Positions 1-11,430 of a stretch of 64,000 nt of DNA are shown here, piece after piece. The stretch covers positions 9,626,735 through 9,690,734 of the forward strand of contig OX442420.1 of the NCBI GenBank assembly GCA_949361645.1, read 5' to 3'. Each line of letters opens with the position of its first letter. Position 1 is the stretch's first letter. A program made the translations under genes and the position numbers. This DNA comes from Spongilla lacustris. Taxonomy: Eukaryota; Porifera; Demospongiae; Spongillida; Spongillidae. Below the pieces are notes generated by a model. It was not told the DNA's origin, made no database searches, and was given only the letters and a program-made list of their open reading frames with translations.

Positions 1-320
1 CATGAGTATCAAGAGAGCCAGAGAGCTAATACTAGTATAACATTGTTTATGTACTGAACAATATTATGGTTATGACATGTAGATATACATGATTACTATG
101 TAAATGACATATATACCAAGTTCAGATTGATCAGTGTTTCTCTATGGTATCATAATTGCAACGTCGGAGGATGGTCCTTTTTGCATTTTAAAATGCAAAG
201 TATTCTCTTTCAACTATTGGGGTATGCATGTATACATGTAAGATTAATAGTGATGAAATGTCTGTTGCTAAGTGAATATATTTAGATGTAGCATTGAAAG
301 CAAGAATAAAAAGCAATGAA

Positions 321-614
321 ACAAGTAAATAAAAAACATTCTCTATGAGAAAGTTGGTGGTATATAGGATTTGAAGGCAATAGTGGTGTAAAAAGCAGGG
401 AAACAAGGGTTGAATGATAAGGAAAAATGAAATAGTCCTATATTAGCACATGCATGAACAATGTATTATTCTACAATGTGTGCTGGGCTAAATATAGGAC
501 TATTTCGTTTTTCCTTATCATTCAACCCTTGTTTCCCTGCTTTTTACACCACTATTGCCTTCAAATCCTATATACCACCAACTTTCTCATAGAGAATGTT
601 TTTTATTTACTTGT
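321..614. repeat. Foldback (long inverted repeat) element
   Basis: Two arms of about 130 bases, 321-450 and about 479-614, are near-perfect reverse complements around a short AT-rich loop. The outer ends read ACAAGTAAAT and ATTTACTTGT. No transposase is present, so this is probably a foldback/MITE-type element. I could not define a target duplication. Its right end lies four bases from the direct repeat starting at 618. Confidence 0.7.
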
Positions 615-617
615 AGG

Positions 618-1216
618 AGTTTAAAAGCACGATTGACGATGAACAAATTAATGCGGATATACATAAATAAACACACAAAAATTCATGTTCTTACAAACAT
701 TACAAAGCGGAGCATACACGACAAAACCATTTCCCTGTCTTTGATAACACAGACGCTGGAATTGCTTCACCCTCGCTACGCCACTGAGTACATATAAGGT
801 CATTGCATGCACGAGCCTTTTTTTCATTATTGGTCCTATCCTGAAATGGTCCTAGGACCATTTCAGGCAGCTCGTTTTGGTCCTAAGGACTACTGCCTAA
901 AACGGTCCTAGGACCACTTCAGGCTGCCTGATTAGGTCCTACGCTGCTCATTTAGGTCCTATACGTCGATATCATTATACTGACAAATAAATTCTATACT
1001 GCTATAAAAGTTTAAAAGCACGATTGACGATGAACAAATTAATGCGGATATACATAAATAAACACACAAAAATTCATGTTCTTACAAACATTACAAAGCG
1101 AAGCATACACGACAAAACCATTTCCCTGTCTTTGATAACACAGACGCTGGAATTGCTTCACCCTCGCTACGGCGCTGAGTACATATAAGGTCATTGCATG
1201 CACGAGCCTTTTTTTC
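618..1216. repeat. 208-bp direct repeat pair flanking a GGTCC-palindrome core
   Basis: Bases 618-825 and 1009-1216 are nearly identical 208-bp direct repeats, each beginning AGTTTAAAAGCACG and ending CTTTTTTTC. The 183 bases between them carry repeated GGTCCTAGGACC-like palindromes, including a 28-bp perfect palindrome at 840-867. The ends are not TG..CA, so LTRs are not supported; a tandem duplication or a miniature terminal-repeat element are both possible. The reading frames through it look non-coding. Confidence 0.7.
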
Positions 1217-1609
1217 TTTACTAAATAGGCTCCATGGCTCCAGAAGTGAAACATTTAATGAGATAGCTCGAACAAGCCTGCTCATATAATAACCTGCTCA
1301 GTTGGACTCGCTGAAAAGAAATAAATGTTGCAAATGGAATGGTATAAATCATGCAGTGTTATAGAATCCTGTTGTCTATGAACCGATTGACTGAAAGACG
1401 AGTGTGATTTTATTGTTTGGAATTTATAAAATCAAAGCAGCTATTTGCTGCTTGACCTCTTGGCTTAGGTCAGTATGCCCCATGATACCATAGACATACC
1501 TCTCCTAGTACTGATCGGTTGGTCCCCAGACTTGAACACAACATTGGACTGATATATCGTTATACTGATTCATGCATGCAGTGATTCCCGGATACATTCA
1601 AACACTATG
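1217..1609. other. No recognisable feature
   Basis: AT-rich unique sequence. I see no coding pattern, RNA gene or repeat. Confidence 0.5.
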
Positions 1610-1749
1610 AAAAAGGTATTGTTATACACTACTGTATAACAGTGTGCATATAGACGTTATTGCGTATACGTGTGTATAACGTCTCAATACGCAGTGTTAT
1701 ACACCACTAATTGATGTTATACACTGACTAGTGTATAACAACCTTTTTT
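1610..1749. mobile_element. Small MITE, about 140 bp
   Basis: Inverted ends AAAAAGGTATTGTTATACACT and AGTGTATAACAACCTTTTTT flank an interior made of further GTTATACAC inverted motifs. Size and structure fit a MITE. The superfamily and target duplication are unclear. Confidence 0.6.
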
Positions 1750-2336
1750 ACAAAGTGAAATTTGTACAAACCTTCCTCAAATTGCATGTTTGGTGCTAAT
1801 GAAGTCCACCAATGGTGCTATTTCTGGCCTACAAAAACTTCTCAGTATGCAGCATTATATTTATCATCTCTGGTGCATGTAGCCATTTTCACTTTTTTTT
1901 AAGTGTTCGGCAAAGTGGATTTGCAAATTACACTGCTCAATACACATTCATAAAAGACCAATTAAAACAATGCGGGGGCATTCTCTATGTCATGCACCTG
2001 CGCCGATCATTCCGGCTCGCACTAGGCACAAAATAAACGAATTTAGTTATTATCTTCATGCATGTACCTCGTACGTTCATCCCTTTCGTCTTCTTTTTCA
2101 TGCCGTACACTTTGCCATTCTGTAAAACAATCTTATCCGCTTTCCTTCTTATGCATGGACCTCTTGTTGTTCAACGTACTTTGATATCCTTCGCCGGGGG
2201 TACCTTTTCCATTATGAACTTTGTAGTTGTACGCTTGCTCAACTGATTAGATTATCTTCTGACTCCGATTTGCTAGACTTAATGTTCCACGATGCTATAA
2301 CAGAGTAGCAAAAGAACATGCACCCCTAGCTCAGTA
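1750..2336. other. No recognisable feature
   Basis: Short open frames occur here but none shows a protein-family pattern or splice context. I annotate nothing in it. Confidence 0.5.
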
Positions 2337-2344
2337 CTGCTACA

Positions 2345-3161
2345 CAGTGTTGCCGCGATTACATGTAAGTACTTGCCCATAATCGTTTTAATCGCGATAA
2401 TCGCGATATACGCGATATTTAATCGGCGATATAATAATCATTAATAAACATTAATAAACCTTACGTAAGTGTGATCAGAGTGATGGCGATGTCAAAGAAA
2501 GAAGCTAAACCTATGTACGTGCCACAAAAAGAGGATGTGGTTAGTGTGGATCGTACTGCGCATAGAAGTTCAGCATGGCAATATTTTGGGATACATATAA
2601 GAAGGCTCTAAATTCATCCTGGGTTGTGTGCTTGAAGTGCTGCAAATGGGTATCAAGACATGACAACAACACTACCAACATGAGGCATCGCTTGTAGTCT
2701 GCCCATGGAATAGAGTTGTCTTCAGAAGGCAAAGAGTAAGCCCTTTAAACATCAAATTGTTCATAGTATGAAAATTATCTGAAATTGTATGTTTAATGTA
2801 GCAGCTGTCAGAACGAAGGCACCAGCAATACCTGTAGCACTAGCAAGATTTTTATCAGTAAAAATATATTACAGAAAAAAAGATGTAGACTTTTGCCAAA
2901 TCGGCTCAGTAAATGCATTTTCTTAAGAAAAACTCTAAATTTCTGTAGCATATAGCCATATACGCTCAAGATGACATATAAACATGTGATATGATTCGAA
3001 CTAGTTCTATTAAGAAACAAACCATGCCCTATATTTTCTGTATACTTTTCCGTTAACGTCCGTATACTTTAATCGCGATTGATAGCATCATTAATCGCGA
3101 TAAATCGTTAATCGCGATATAACATTTTAATCGTTAATCGCGATATATCGCGGCAACACTG
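2345..3161. mobile_element. Non-autonomous hAT element (817 bp) with 8-bp TSD
   Basis: The ends are inverted repeats beginning CAGTGTTGCCGCGA. They are flanked by the perfect 8-bp direct repeat CTGCTACA (2337-2344 and 3162-3169), the target duplication length of hAT transposons. Near both ends the motif TAATCGCGAT is repeated many times in both orientations, like hAT subterminal binding sites. The interior holds a decayed BED zinc finger (see 2483-2725), so this is a deletion derivative of an autonomous hAT element. A second member of the family is at 12424-13412. Confidence 0.9.
2483..2725 (+). pseudogene. Remnant of hAT transposase N-terminus (BED zinc finger)
   Basis: An ATG at 2483 opens a frame reading MAMSKKEAKPMYV and reaching SSAWQYFG, followed by a stop. 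In another frame comes a CLKCCKW segment, then NTTNMRHRL, a stop and a further His. A W-x-YF block, then C-x2-C, then T-N-x-R-H-x-L and H is the BED-type zinc finger found at the N-terminus of hAT transposases. The frame is broken at least twice and the catalytic domain is absent. It lies wholly inside the 817-bp hAT element. Confidence 0.65.
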
Positions 3162-3282
3162 CTGCTACAACACAACTGCTATAAATATTGCATACACTAA
3201 CAATAAGGTCCGCATGCAGGCTGTTCTCAGGGCTCTCTCTATTCAGGATAAAGTTAACACTTGTAGATCTTCACACTTGGAT

Positions 3283-3495
3283 AGGACCAAAAAAGGTCTA
3301 TATTTTGGTCCGGCCGGACCACTTCCGGTTGCTCATTTTGGTCCGGCCGGACCAAAATTAGACGCGGACCGAAATAATCGTGACAGAACTCGGTCCGGGG
3401 GACCGTATTCCCTAGGGAGTTGGGTCCGGGGGGGACCGTATTCCCTAAGGGAATACAGTCCGCCGGACCGAAAATTGGGCCGGACCGTATACCCT
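3283..3495. repeat. GGTCCGGCCGGACC palindrome cluster
   Basis: The 14-bp perfect palindrome GGTCCGGCCGGACC occurs at 3307-3320 and 3340-3353. It is followed by further GGTCC/GGACC half-sites joined by GTATTCCCTA blocks. Related clusters lie at 840-960 and about 7310-7400. Function unknown. Confidence 0.6.
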
Positions 3496-3828
3496 ATGAC
3501 ACCGGCAAGGAGCCTGACGGCGCATGTGTCACTGACGAACCCGATGGGCATGTGGTTTCGGCTTATAATAACGCAGTGAGAGCTATTACAAACAAGTTTC
3601 GCTTTCCACCTACTCGTAAGTTATATAATGCAATAATTTCATACACTAATGGACTCGATCAATGATCAGCAACATATATAATTTGGCAGTGATGAAATTT
3701 AGGTGTTGAAAAATTCTTATGCACACACACACGCGCACACACACGCACATGCACACACGCGCGCGCGCACACACACACACACACATACACATGCACACAC
3801 ACACACAAATGCACACACACACACACAT

Positions 3829-3863
<35 letters not shown>

Positions 3864-4770
3864 CACACACACAAACTGCCTCAATATATGTTTTTGGCCC
3901 ACCTAATCAAATTTTGGTAGCTACATATACAATATAGCACTGTCACGTGCAATAGTATTGTTACAACTAACATGTAAACATTATACCGCGTGTTAATTCA
4001 CTGCCCAAACCCAAACGTACGTAAGCATATATTTATCGTTTATAATGCATGTCTGTTTTTCAGTGCAGAACACCAAGATGGTCATAAGTATGCAATCTGT
4101 TGTAAACATGGTGAAAAGCGGCTTTACTTGAGCATTGCGGAAAACAATTAATCAAGTCATTGCCGTTGAGAATAGTAAAACGGATCCGATAAATTATTTT
4201 AACTTGCTGTCTACGGAGAATCCACATGAGTTTGTCATAGTGGACTATAAAAAGGTGGAGGTCAAAACCGAAGAGTTTCCTAATAGGCTCTATTACGATT
4301 TTTGGCCAACTCCTCGCTACTTGAAGGTCAAAACGCACCTCGGATATAACCGCGGACCTTTGAGTTTGGAAGACAGCGTGGACGAATACTATTGTCGCCT
4401 AAAACTCCGCCCCAGACTCTACCGTACGAAGGGAACCGTGACGCTGAACGATTTCGCAAACGGCAAGGATACGTACTACATTTGTACGGCATGCAGGACG
4501 ATATGGGAAAACGGGTTACCTATACCTGAGAGATAGGGGAGAAAGAGGGGAGGTGGAGGGACAGGGGCAAGAGGAGGTGGCCATGGACGTGGGAGAGCAC
4601 ATTCCATTCAACTATGGCACCACGGCGAGCAGTCAGCGGGCCACCTCGACGGAAAGCCAAGTCAGCAGTGAGCGGGCCGATCTCATGCTGTTCAGACTGG
4701 TACGGTACGAAAGTATGTACGTGAAGCGGGAGGAACCAACAGAATATACAGCAACAAACGATAACAAATG
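3496..4770 (+). pseudogene. 5'-truncated, frameshifted copy of the end of the MACPF-type gene
   Basis: This is a paralogue of the last two exons of the gene at 8803-18156. The first exon piece (about 3496-3615) ends FRFPPTR before a GTAAGT donor, exactly where the main gene has LQFPSSR and GTAAGT. After a 453-bp intron (3616-4068, acceptor TGCAG) the second exon matches 17450-18156 closely, including DFWPTPRYLKVKTHLGYNRG. It is broken: a frameshift lies near 4140, a TGCA insertion near 4493 shifts the frame just after a Cys-Thr-Ala block, and most of the MACPF domain is missing. The 5' breakpoint abuts the GGTCC palindrome cluster. It is most likely a duplicated fragment, and its compact intron is the best evidence that the two distant exons of the main gene belong together. 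Confidence 0.75.
3718..3870. repeat. (CA)n microsatellite
   Basis: Imperfect (CA)n tract with CG and ATG interruptions, inside the intron of the truncated paralogue. The His-Thr and Cys-Val frames it opens are artefacts. Confidence 0.9.
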
Positions 4771-7099
4771 ATATAAAATTTAATTTAAATGTCCTTCTGT
4801 TGTATTTTGCAATTGTTATACGTACATGTTGTATTTATAATTAGTAAGTTTCAGTTCTGCTTAGTTTTTATTTATTTAGGCAGAAAGTCTGGGGACTATA
4901 CTACCAATAATAAAATATTTATTACGATTGTACATTCATGCCGGTATTTATAAAGTCTGTGTGAAATATGAATAGTGAACCTCTATATCTGCTTTTAGCT
5001 TGAGAGACTCGTGCATGTATTGTATGTTTAGTCCGGCCTGCATGAATCAGCCTTTGCTATGTATTCATGAATACATTTAGCGGCTACAGTAGGTACATGT
5101 ACTTTAATAAATTTTTGAAAATGAATAAAACTAGAACTTTTATGCATAGCCTAAAAGAACAAATTGAATGCATCAAAAATATGCTTTTGCCACGGAAAAC
5201 AGATTACTATTTCAAAAGTTATAACGTTTCAAACATTGCATCGCTGGTGACTAACAATGTACGCAATGTGAATGGACCGCGATATAAAAAAAAACTGTGA
5301 CCGCTTGACTTCTCCACTGATGCAGCTACTGTAAAAGTATTCAAGATATTGATGCCATAATTGCATAAAATACAACATAGGTACTCTTTATAAGGTTCAC
5401 AGGGTCAAATACACATTACATCTAAATTTAGGTATCTCATTATATAATCTAGCTGCCAATACGGCAATAGCCCGTATAGCGATATCATAATGTTCTCCCC
5501 TATTTATTCACACTCATCATTCTTCCAATGTGTAATAATTACTTTAGGAACTTGAGACTTCTTTGATTGATTTACACATATATGTCCATTGTATAGCACA
5601 TTTTGATGATCCACATACCATAGGTGTTCAACATACAGACCATTAATAACTGATCACGCCCATAGCCATTGAGACATCAGAAGAGAGCTTGACCATCACC
5701 TTAGGCAGGCATCGGGAGAGTGTAATACTTACTCTTACTTGCGCAGTGGTAGACTTTTTTTCTGTATCTTTTTACTAGTATAGTTACATATTGTGCATTG
5801 TTCAGTTATGCTTACCTTTATTATTTTATTATTACAAATAACTGAAACGTTGGATAAAACGCTTTAATTACATTAATTTATGAAATATTAGGAGACTCTG
5901 ATAATTCCACTTCCTTTTCTGCCACACATTGCAACTTTTTTTCTAATCTTCCTCCTTGAACTGTTCTCCTTCTTATCTTTAAGTTGCTGATCTTGCAATA
6001 TAGAAATGTTGCATGCATATGTGTTCATGTTGTTTGATGCATTGTTCCATCATCTTACGTTTCCATCATTTAACATTAGATGCTTTTCTATAAAGGTAAT
6101 CAGCCAGGCCAAGGGTGCATTGTGTTCAGCAAACATACTTGTACTTGGGGAACAATGGATGGTGATAGATGAGCTAAAGTATACCTTCAAGGTAGCCATG
6201 CAACTGTGTCTATATACACATATTACACCTTTAAATAGCTGGTGTACTACAATCTGTATTATATCTTAACTTATCTTGTTCTGAACGTTGTAGCATGCAG
6301 AATTTTGTACTTCAAGGTTCAGGAAGAGCAGTAATTTTCAAACCTGCCATTTGATCCAAAGCTACTTCAATAACTGGGCATATGCTGGTTATGGGTAGAT
6401 GTATTTCTCAATGTTGCTGCATAGCTAGGATACACTAACATTATTTAAATATTGTCGCGAAAAATACGCTGTGTGGGCACCATCATATTTTAATGATTGA
6501 GCTGTTTTTAATGATATGGCGGTCCATGCTGTACAATACTTTCCATAACTAACGCGTGCCTTGACGAATTCGGTGCGTATTATATAGAACTATCACACAA
6601 GTACAGCTCTTTGACACATAAACAAAATAGATTGTCTATGCGTTAAAATAAGTTTAATTCCCAGGGCTCTAGCACAGAAATACCTTGTTAAGCATTATTA
6701 TGTCAAGCTCTAAGCAATCCAACAGTAAACACCTGTGCCGATAAATGGACCCTTGGGCACCATCCAAAGCTCATGAAATTATATCCTGATATAGGCTAGG
6801 ACCTAAAAACATGGGAAACGCTTCCTCAAGTGAGTGCTTTAAGAATCTAGGGAATGGCTAATCGCGACCGATTACTATGGAAATCAACGAGCCACACAAA
6901 ATAACGCCGTATGTTGACTTACATTTAGATACCAATAGTGTATCGGGCAACCCCTTTTGTTCAGTATTCTAGCAATAAAGTCCCAAATACCTTGCAAACA
7001 ACTCAGTTTACAAAGCGCGCGTCTTCTCAGTTAAGCACTCGTAGAGAAATCCTAAATACGGTCACAATTTTCGACTAGATTTAGATCACCAGTTTCACA
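4771..7099. other. No recognisable gene
   Basis: AT-rich sequence downstream of the MACPF-like fragment. Short open frames, such as those at 5067-5300 and 6006-6269, match no family I recognise and lack splice context. No RNA gene was seen. Confidence 0.5.
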
Positions 7100-7102
7100 A
7101 TT

Positions 7103-7160
7103 GATTTCACAGTAAAATCAATCGCAAATCAAGTGCACTTGATTTTACTGTGAAATCATG
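7103..7160. repeat. Short inverted repeat
   Basis: TGATTTCACAGTAAAATCAA at about 7103 is mirrored by TTGATTTTACTGTGAAATCA at about 7140, with a short loop between. Probably part of a decayed MITE; a GGACC-rich stretch (7310-7400) follows it. Confidence 0.5.
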
Positions 7161-7938
7161 CGTTGATTTAACACTTGATTTAAAAATCCGTTGTGCAATA
7201 AATAATTGATTTGATGCGGGGGGTTTTTGCTGTGGTTCGCATATATGGTATATGTATGAGATGCACCAATAGTCAAAAGGCAAGGAGGAACAGTTTCCTG
7301 AAAGTTGATACACCCGCGGACCAATTTTGGCAACCAAAAGTGGTCTGGGGTCGGACCAATTTTGGCAGCGAAAAGTGGTCAATTTTTGCCCGGACCAATT
7401 TTCACGTGACAGGCCACCGTAGTGGGATGTGTCATGAATGGTGGATTGTAATATATGGTTTATTCATATGATATTGTGTTGTCCTTTAATACCAGGTGAA
7501 AAAAAAAAGAAGAAAAAAAAGAAAACAAAACAACAATAGAATACCATATCGATGGCAGACACCTCAAGTGTCACGCCTTAAAGCGTGATTCTCACGCATT
7601 CATATGAGTCCAATCTCACGCTCTCACGCATACTGAACCCATTTGATCTCACGCATTTAAAATTACAATGATATCTCTATCATTAAACTAATATTAATGA
7701 ATTAATCGCGACCGAAGGTGTGGTATCGCGATCGTAAATTGCATGCACGTGCACGCAAATGAATAAGTGTATTTAGTATTACCAGAGATAATATATATTA
7801 TTATACTGGCATGTGCATGCGAAAGAAACAATGGCTGAAGAGAATGATGAATTTATAGTGTCTGCCCCACCCGTTGACAAATGTCAATGAAGCGGTGGGG
7901 CACGACCATGCAGGCATGTGCCCTTTCTACTGCACCAT

Positions 7939-7966
<28 letters not shown>
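7939..7966. repeat. (C)28 homopolymer
   Basis: Twenty-eight consecutive C. About 55 bases downstream stands CCCCCGGATACGCCCCTG. Its reverse complement, CAGGGGCGTATCCGGGGG, resembles an hAT-type terminus, so the tract may sit just inside a decayed transposon end. Confidence 0.85.
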
Positions 7967-7969
<3 letters not shown>

Positions 7970-8022
7970 AGTTTTCGTAAAGAGCCATAAGCTGACTGCA
8001 GCCCCCGGATACGCCCCTGCAT

Positions 8023-8802
8023 GAGTGGTTAAGGAACTAAGAGGAGGAGGAGATAGTGAATAAACTAATTATACGAAGTTGTACAACTCTTCAACTCTAT
8101 ACACTGGAGAAATTCTAACGCAAGTAGGAATTGACAATTTATGTAGTAAATCGTACTGACATCTACAGTTCTTCTGCGAACATATATTTAATACATGTAA
8201 ATTGAATTGTACAGTGTCCACATACAAGGTACCATGTACATCATTATATCAAACACATCTGGCACCCAAAGAGCTAAACGTGTTGGTTGTATACATCATT
8301 TACACAGCAGCCCATGCATGGATGCAGCCGGGCAAACAAATATGCCAAACAAACATTCGCCTGAGGCCCTCATGCGCTATAGTGGCCTTTTATTGACTAT
8401 CAGGTAAAGATCTAGAGGGTCAACTCTATACCTTGTGGTGCGTGGCAAATGTACATTTATATATGAGTACCATGCACATACCCAAGATACATGAAATGAA
8501 TGAATTAATGAATTAATGTATACAATATGACATCATGTTCTATAGCATCTGTTCAATGAAGTCAGACATGCAGCTATAGCCCATTAAAATAGGATTATTG
8601 CGTGCATGACTATGTCGCATGGACATGCATGGTGCAATAGAGATATGTGCAAAGCAGGGATGATACACATTGTTTATTATCCCTGGCCAAAGCGATCGAG
8701 CATAGACCATATATAGTATAGTTCACGCGCGCGTGATCACATAAAGGTGGGCAGTGGCTGTACATAAATTTTGTTAACGACCCAAAAACACAGTGTCAAT
8801 CA
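8023..8802. other. Upstream region of the MACPF gene
   Basis: No coding pattern. AT-rich with GCATGC-type motifs. The MACPF start codon follows at 8803; no TATA box or other promoter element can be called with confidence. Confidence 0.4.
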
Positions 8803-10037
8803 ATGGCTGCGTTCAGCGATATATCCATTGCCGATGCACTACAAGACTTGAACTTAACACAAGATGTCGCCGTACACGAGAATCAAGGAGTTATAGGAGG
8901 AAGAGGGGAAGGAGGAGGAGGAGGAGGAGAAGGAGGAGGAGAAGGAGGAGAAGGAGAAGGAAAAGAAGTCGTAGTGCGGCGAGAAGTAAAAGGAGGAGGG
9001 GAAAACGAGATCAAACCGCCAAACTATTCCCGATTAGAAGAATTTGGACTTGGACGAGGAGTAGATGCAACCGACCCCACCCCTTTCATGAACAAGAAAC
9101 CTTTCCAAGTTCTTCCAGTCGACTCTGAAAACTCAATATTTACCGACCTAGGTGGAGCGCTGGAAATCATCTTTCATAAAATAGAAAGATCCGATAGTCA
9201 GACGGCTCAGCTCGCTGCTTCGTTCACCGCCCCAAAGACTCCGATTACAATAGGTGCGGCAATAGAGCACTCTAGAAGAGTCACTCAAAGCGGCTAAACA
9301 CTGGGCAGAAAAGTTATCACTCGATCCATCGAGTTCAGGAAAGATTTGTCCAATGAAAAACTGTCATTTTTTGAGAAGTGGCTTATCGAATAAGAAAGAC
9401 GATCCGATTCCGTCTGAAGGATTGGTACAGTTTCTCATAGATTACGGGATTACTCATTACGTCACCAAAATTCAACTCGGAGCGGCTGAGTACCGCACCA
9501 TGTCCGAAACCAATTACAGCAGCTTCATATCGGGCAAGCAGACACTGGGGGTGGACAAAATCGCCGATCTTGCTCTGTCAATGTCCAAAACAAAAACACA
9601 ATCGACCCATAGTTTCGAAGTAAAGCGTATTGGATTTATGAACCCCGGGTTCGTGGTCCGGAGGGGTACTTATGACGAGGCAGTGGTGGACGTCCAGTTG
9701 GAGTCCATTCTAAACCTGATTAGCGACGAAGATTTGAAGGACCGACTGTCAACGGCGTTGCACATCTATGCCGCCCACCATGGGCGTTATGACATTGGGT
9801 GGCGAAAGCATAGTGAAAAAGACATCCTAACACTCCTAAGCCGTCCGCGGAAAGGCAACGAGCCTCGGAAGAGAGAGGAGCAGGAAGACAGGGCACCTGA
9901 GCAGGTGGCAGCCGCTCACGATGATGAACCCAATGTTAATTTGGAGACTGTTGAACTTGAGCGACACCAAGCGGCTAAGAACATCTATTCCACTGCAGTA
10001 AAATCTATCGAAAAAAAGCTCCAATTTCCATCTAGTC
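8803..10037 (+). CDS. MACPF (perforin-like) domain protein, main exon
   Basis: The first frame (8803-9297) starts MAAFSDISIADALQDL and contains a GGA-repeat-coded Gly/Glu stretch (about residues 28-58). It then has GLGRGVDATDP followed by NKKPFQV, a block typical of the start of MACPF domains. The second frame (to 10037) carries DYGITHYVTKIQLGA, matching the MACPF signature (Tyr-Gly...Thr-His) at the heart of the fold. MACPF proteins insert beta-hairpins into membranes and oligomerise into pores; animals use them in immunity, development and as venoms. The exon ends at a GTAAGT donor at 10038 in phase 1, matching the acceptor at 17449. One +1 frameshift lies at about 9262-9290, so this is either a recent pseudogene or an assembly indel. 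No signal peptide is evident at the start. Family assignment is fairly sure; role and activity are unknown. Confidence 0.72.
8898..9000 (+). repeat. GGA-rich simple repeat inside coding exon
   Basis: An imperfect (GGA)n/(GAA)n run encodes a Gly/Glu-rich linker between the N-terminal leader and the MACPF domain. It is the likeliest spot in the exon for length variation. Confidence 0.8.
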
Positions 10038-10296
10038 GTAAGTTATGCTATATATTTATGGGCTTGGGTATTAATGCGGACAAATTGCACCGAACCCACT
10101 GATATGAAAATGCAACTGTATATAAATCATTTTAAACTTATATTTTGAGCCCTAATCTAAAAGGAATGGAGCGAATTTCGTTTATGTCGAGGTGAAATGT
10201 TAACCCAGGATTTAGGACGAAATGAGCTAGAAATTTGGAATAAAAGATTCAACTGATAAACTCATGTATGCATGTATACGGTATCTGTTAAGCGCA

Positions 10297-10458
10297 ACGC
10301 GTGGATTAGTCTCGGCGTTAGCCAGACGTACATCGAAGTTCAACTGGGCTGGAAACGAGGGACGTACCCGGTCAAGTTGAAGTTCGATATAGTACGTCCC
10401 TCATTCCCAGTCCAGTTGAAGTTCGAAGTACGTCTGGCTAGCGAGCTACGCGTGGATT
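10297..10458. mobile_element. Foldback MITE (10308-10447) flanked by 11-bp direct repeats
   Basis: The inverted arms share the block AGCCAGACGTAC near each end and GAAGTTCAACTGG further in, with GAGGGACGTAC near the centre. ACGCGTGGATT occurs immediately outside both ends (10297-10307 and 10448-10458) and may be the target duplication. Half-copies of the same family (GTACGTCTGGCTAGCGAG) sit at about 37670 and 42630 in the large transposon. It lies in the MACPF intron. Confidence 0.65.
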
Positions 10459-10600
10459 TGCGCAATCCAGGGATTGTCCTGCGCCCATGGTTTGTGCAAT
10501 CCATGGATTGGCCGCGCAATCCTGGGGGATTGCTCTTGCGCAAGGCATAGATCAGGACAATCCTGGGATTGCCTTGCGCAAAGCATAGATCAGACAGATC
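10459..10600. repeat. Imperfect repeats of GCGCAATCC(A/T)GGGATTG
   Basis: The motif GCGCAATCC followed by GGGATTG and its reverse complement recurs at least five times in 140 bases, so the segment could fold extensively. No gene. Probably decayed subterminal transposon sequence. Confidence 0.5.
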
Positions 10601-10965
10601 TGTAATATATTAGCGATTGGTAACGAATAACTATGATGAGTATATCCACATTACTTGATATCAAATAACATGCGTTTGAGGTACAAATAAAAGGCCTATA
10701 GTTTTTGTTCTCTACTGATGAGACACCGAGCACAGTGAACTGCGCCCATACATGGTTCAGAACTCTTGAAAATGTGGTCAGGTTCATCACGTCTTGATGA
10801 GCAGTCCTTCATGTCTCCCTTTGTACAGTTGCTTGGCAAGCCTCCAATAATGCTACCAAATATGAAATACATTTCCCCTGAGATATCACTTTTTCCTCAC
10901 CATCACCACTATATCTGTAGAAATATTGGAGACAAACATCGCTCGACAAACATCAATATTTTATT

Positions 10966-11430
10966 GGACCCTTTGCATGAAAGATCGGAAGTACGATAAA
11001 CATCACGTCTGGAGTAAAAACCACAGCGGTTGCCTAGTGACATCGTGTCACGTTCGCGGACTTTTGTGTAATAAAATGGAGTCATTCCTTCCCGCTCGGA
11101 CAGTGATCCTTCGGCCGATCCAGTTCCTGATCAAACTATGCTGCCAACAGTAAGTTTGAGTAATGACCGAGTCTGACATACCTGGAGCCTTTTTAAAGCC
11201 ATGCATTTAAAAAGGCTCTGGGTATGTCAGACTCTGTCGAGCTTACTGTTGGCAGCATAGGAACTGGATCGGCCGAAGGATCACTGTCCGAGCGGGAAGT
11301 AATGACTCCGAGCGTTGCCATTTTATTACGCAAAGGTCCGCGAACGTGTGACAATGTCTCTAGGCAACCGCTGTGGCTTTTACTCCGGACGTGACGTTTA
11401 TCGTACTTCCGATCTTTCATGCAAAGGTCC
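10966..11430. mobile_element. Foldback element, 465 bp (family also at 41822-42230)
   Basis: Almost the whole element is a giant hairpin. The left arm starts GGACCCTTTGCATGAAAGATC and the right arm ends with its complement, centred near a TTTAAAAAGGCTC inverted pair at about 11195. ATT lies on both sides. A second copy at 41822-42230 in the second large transposon has an exact empty site in the first. No transposase. It lies in the MACPF intron. Confidence 0.8.

Noticed and set aside
3646..3937. Cys-Val and His-Thr proteins
   Set aside because: Frames through a CA/GT microsatellite; the same applies at 22671-23138, 24578-25046, 33301-33871 and 41101-41652.
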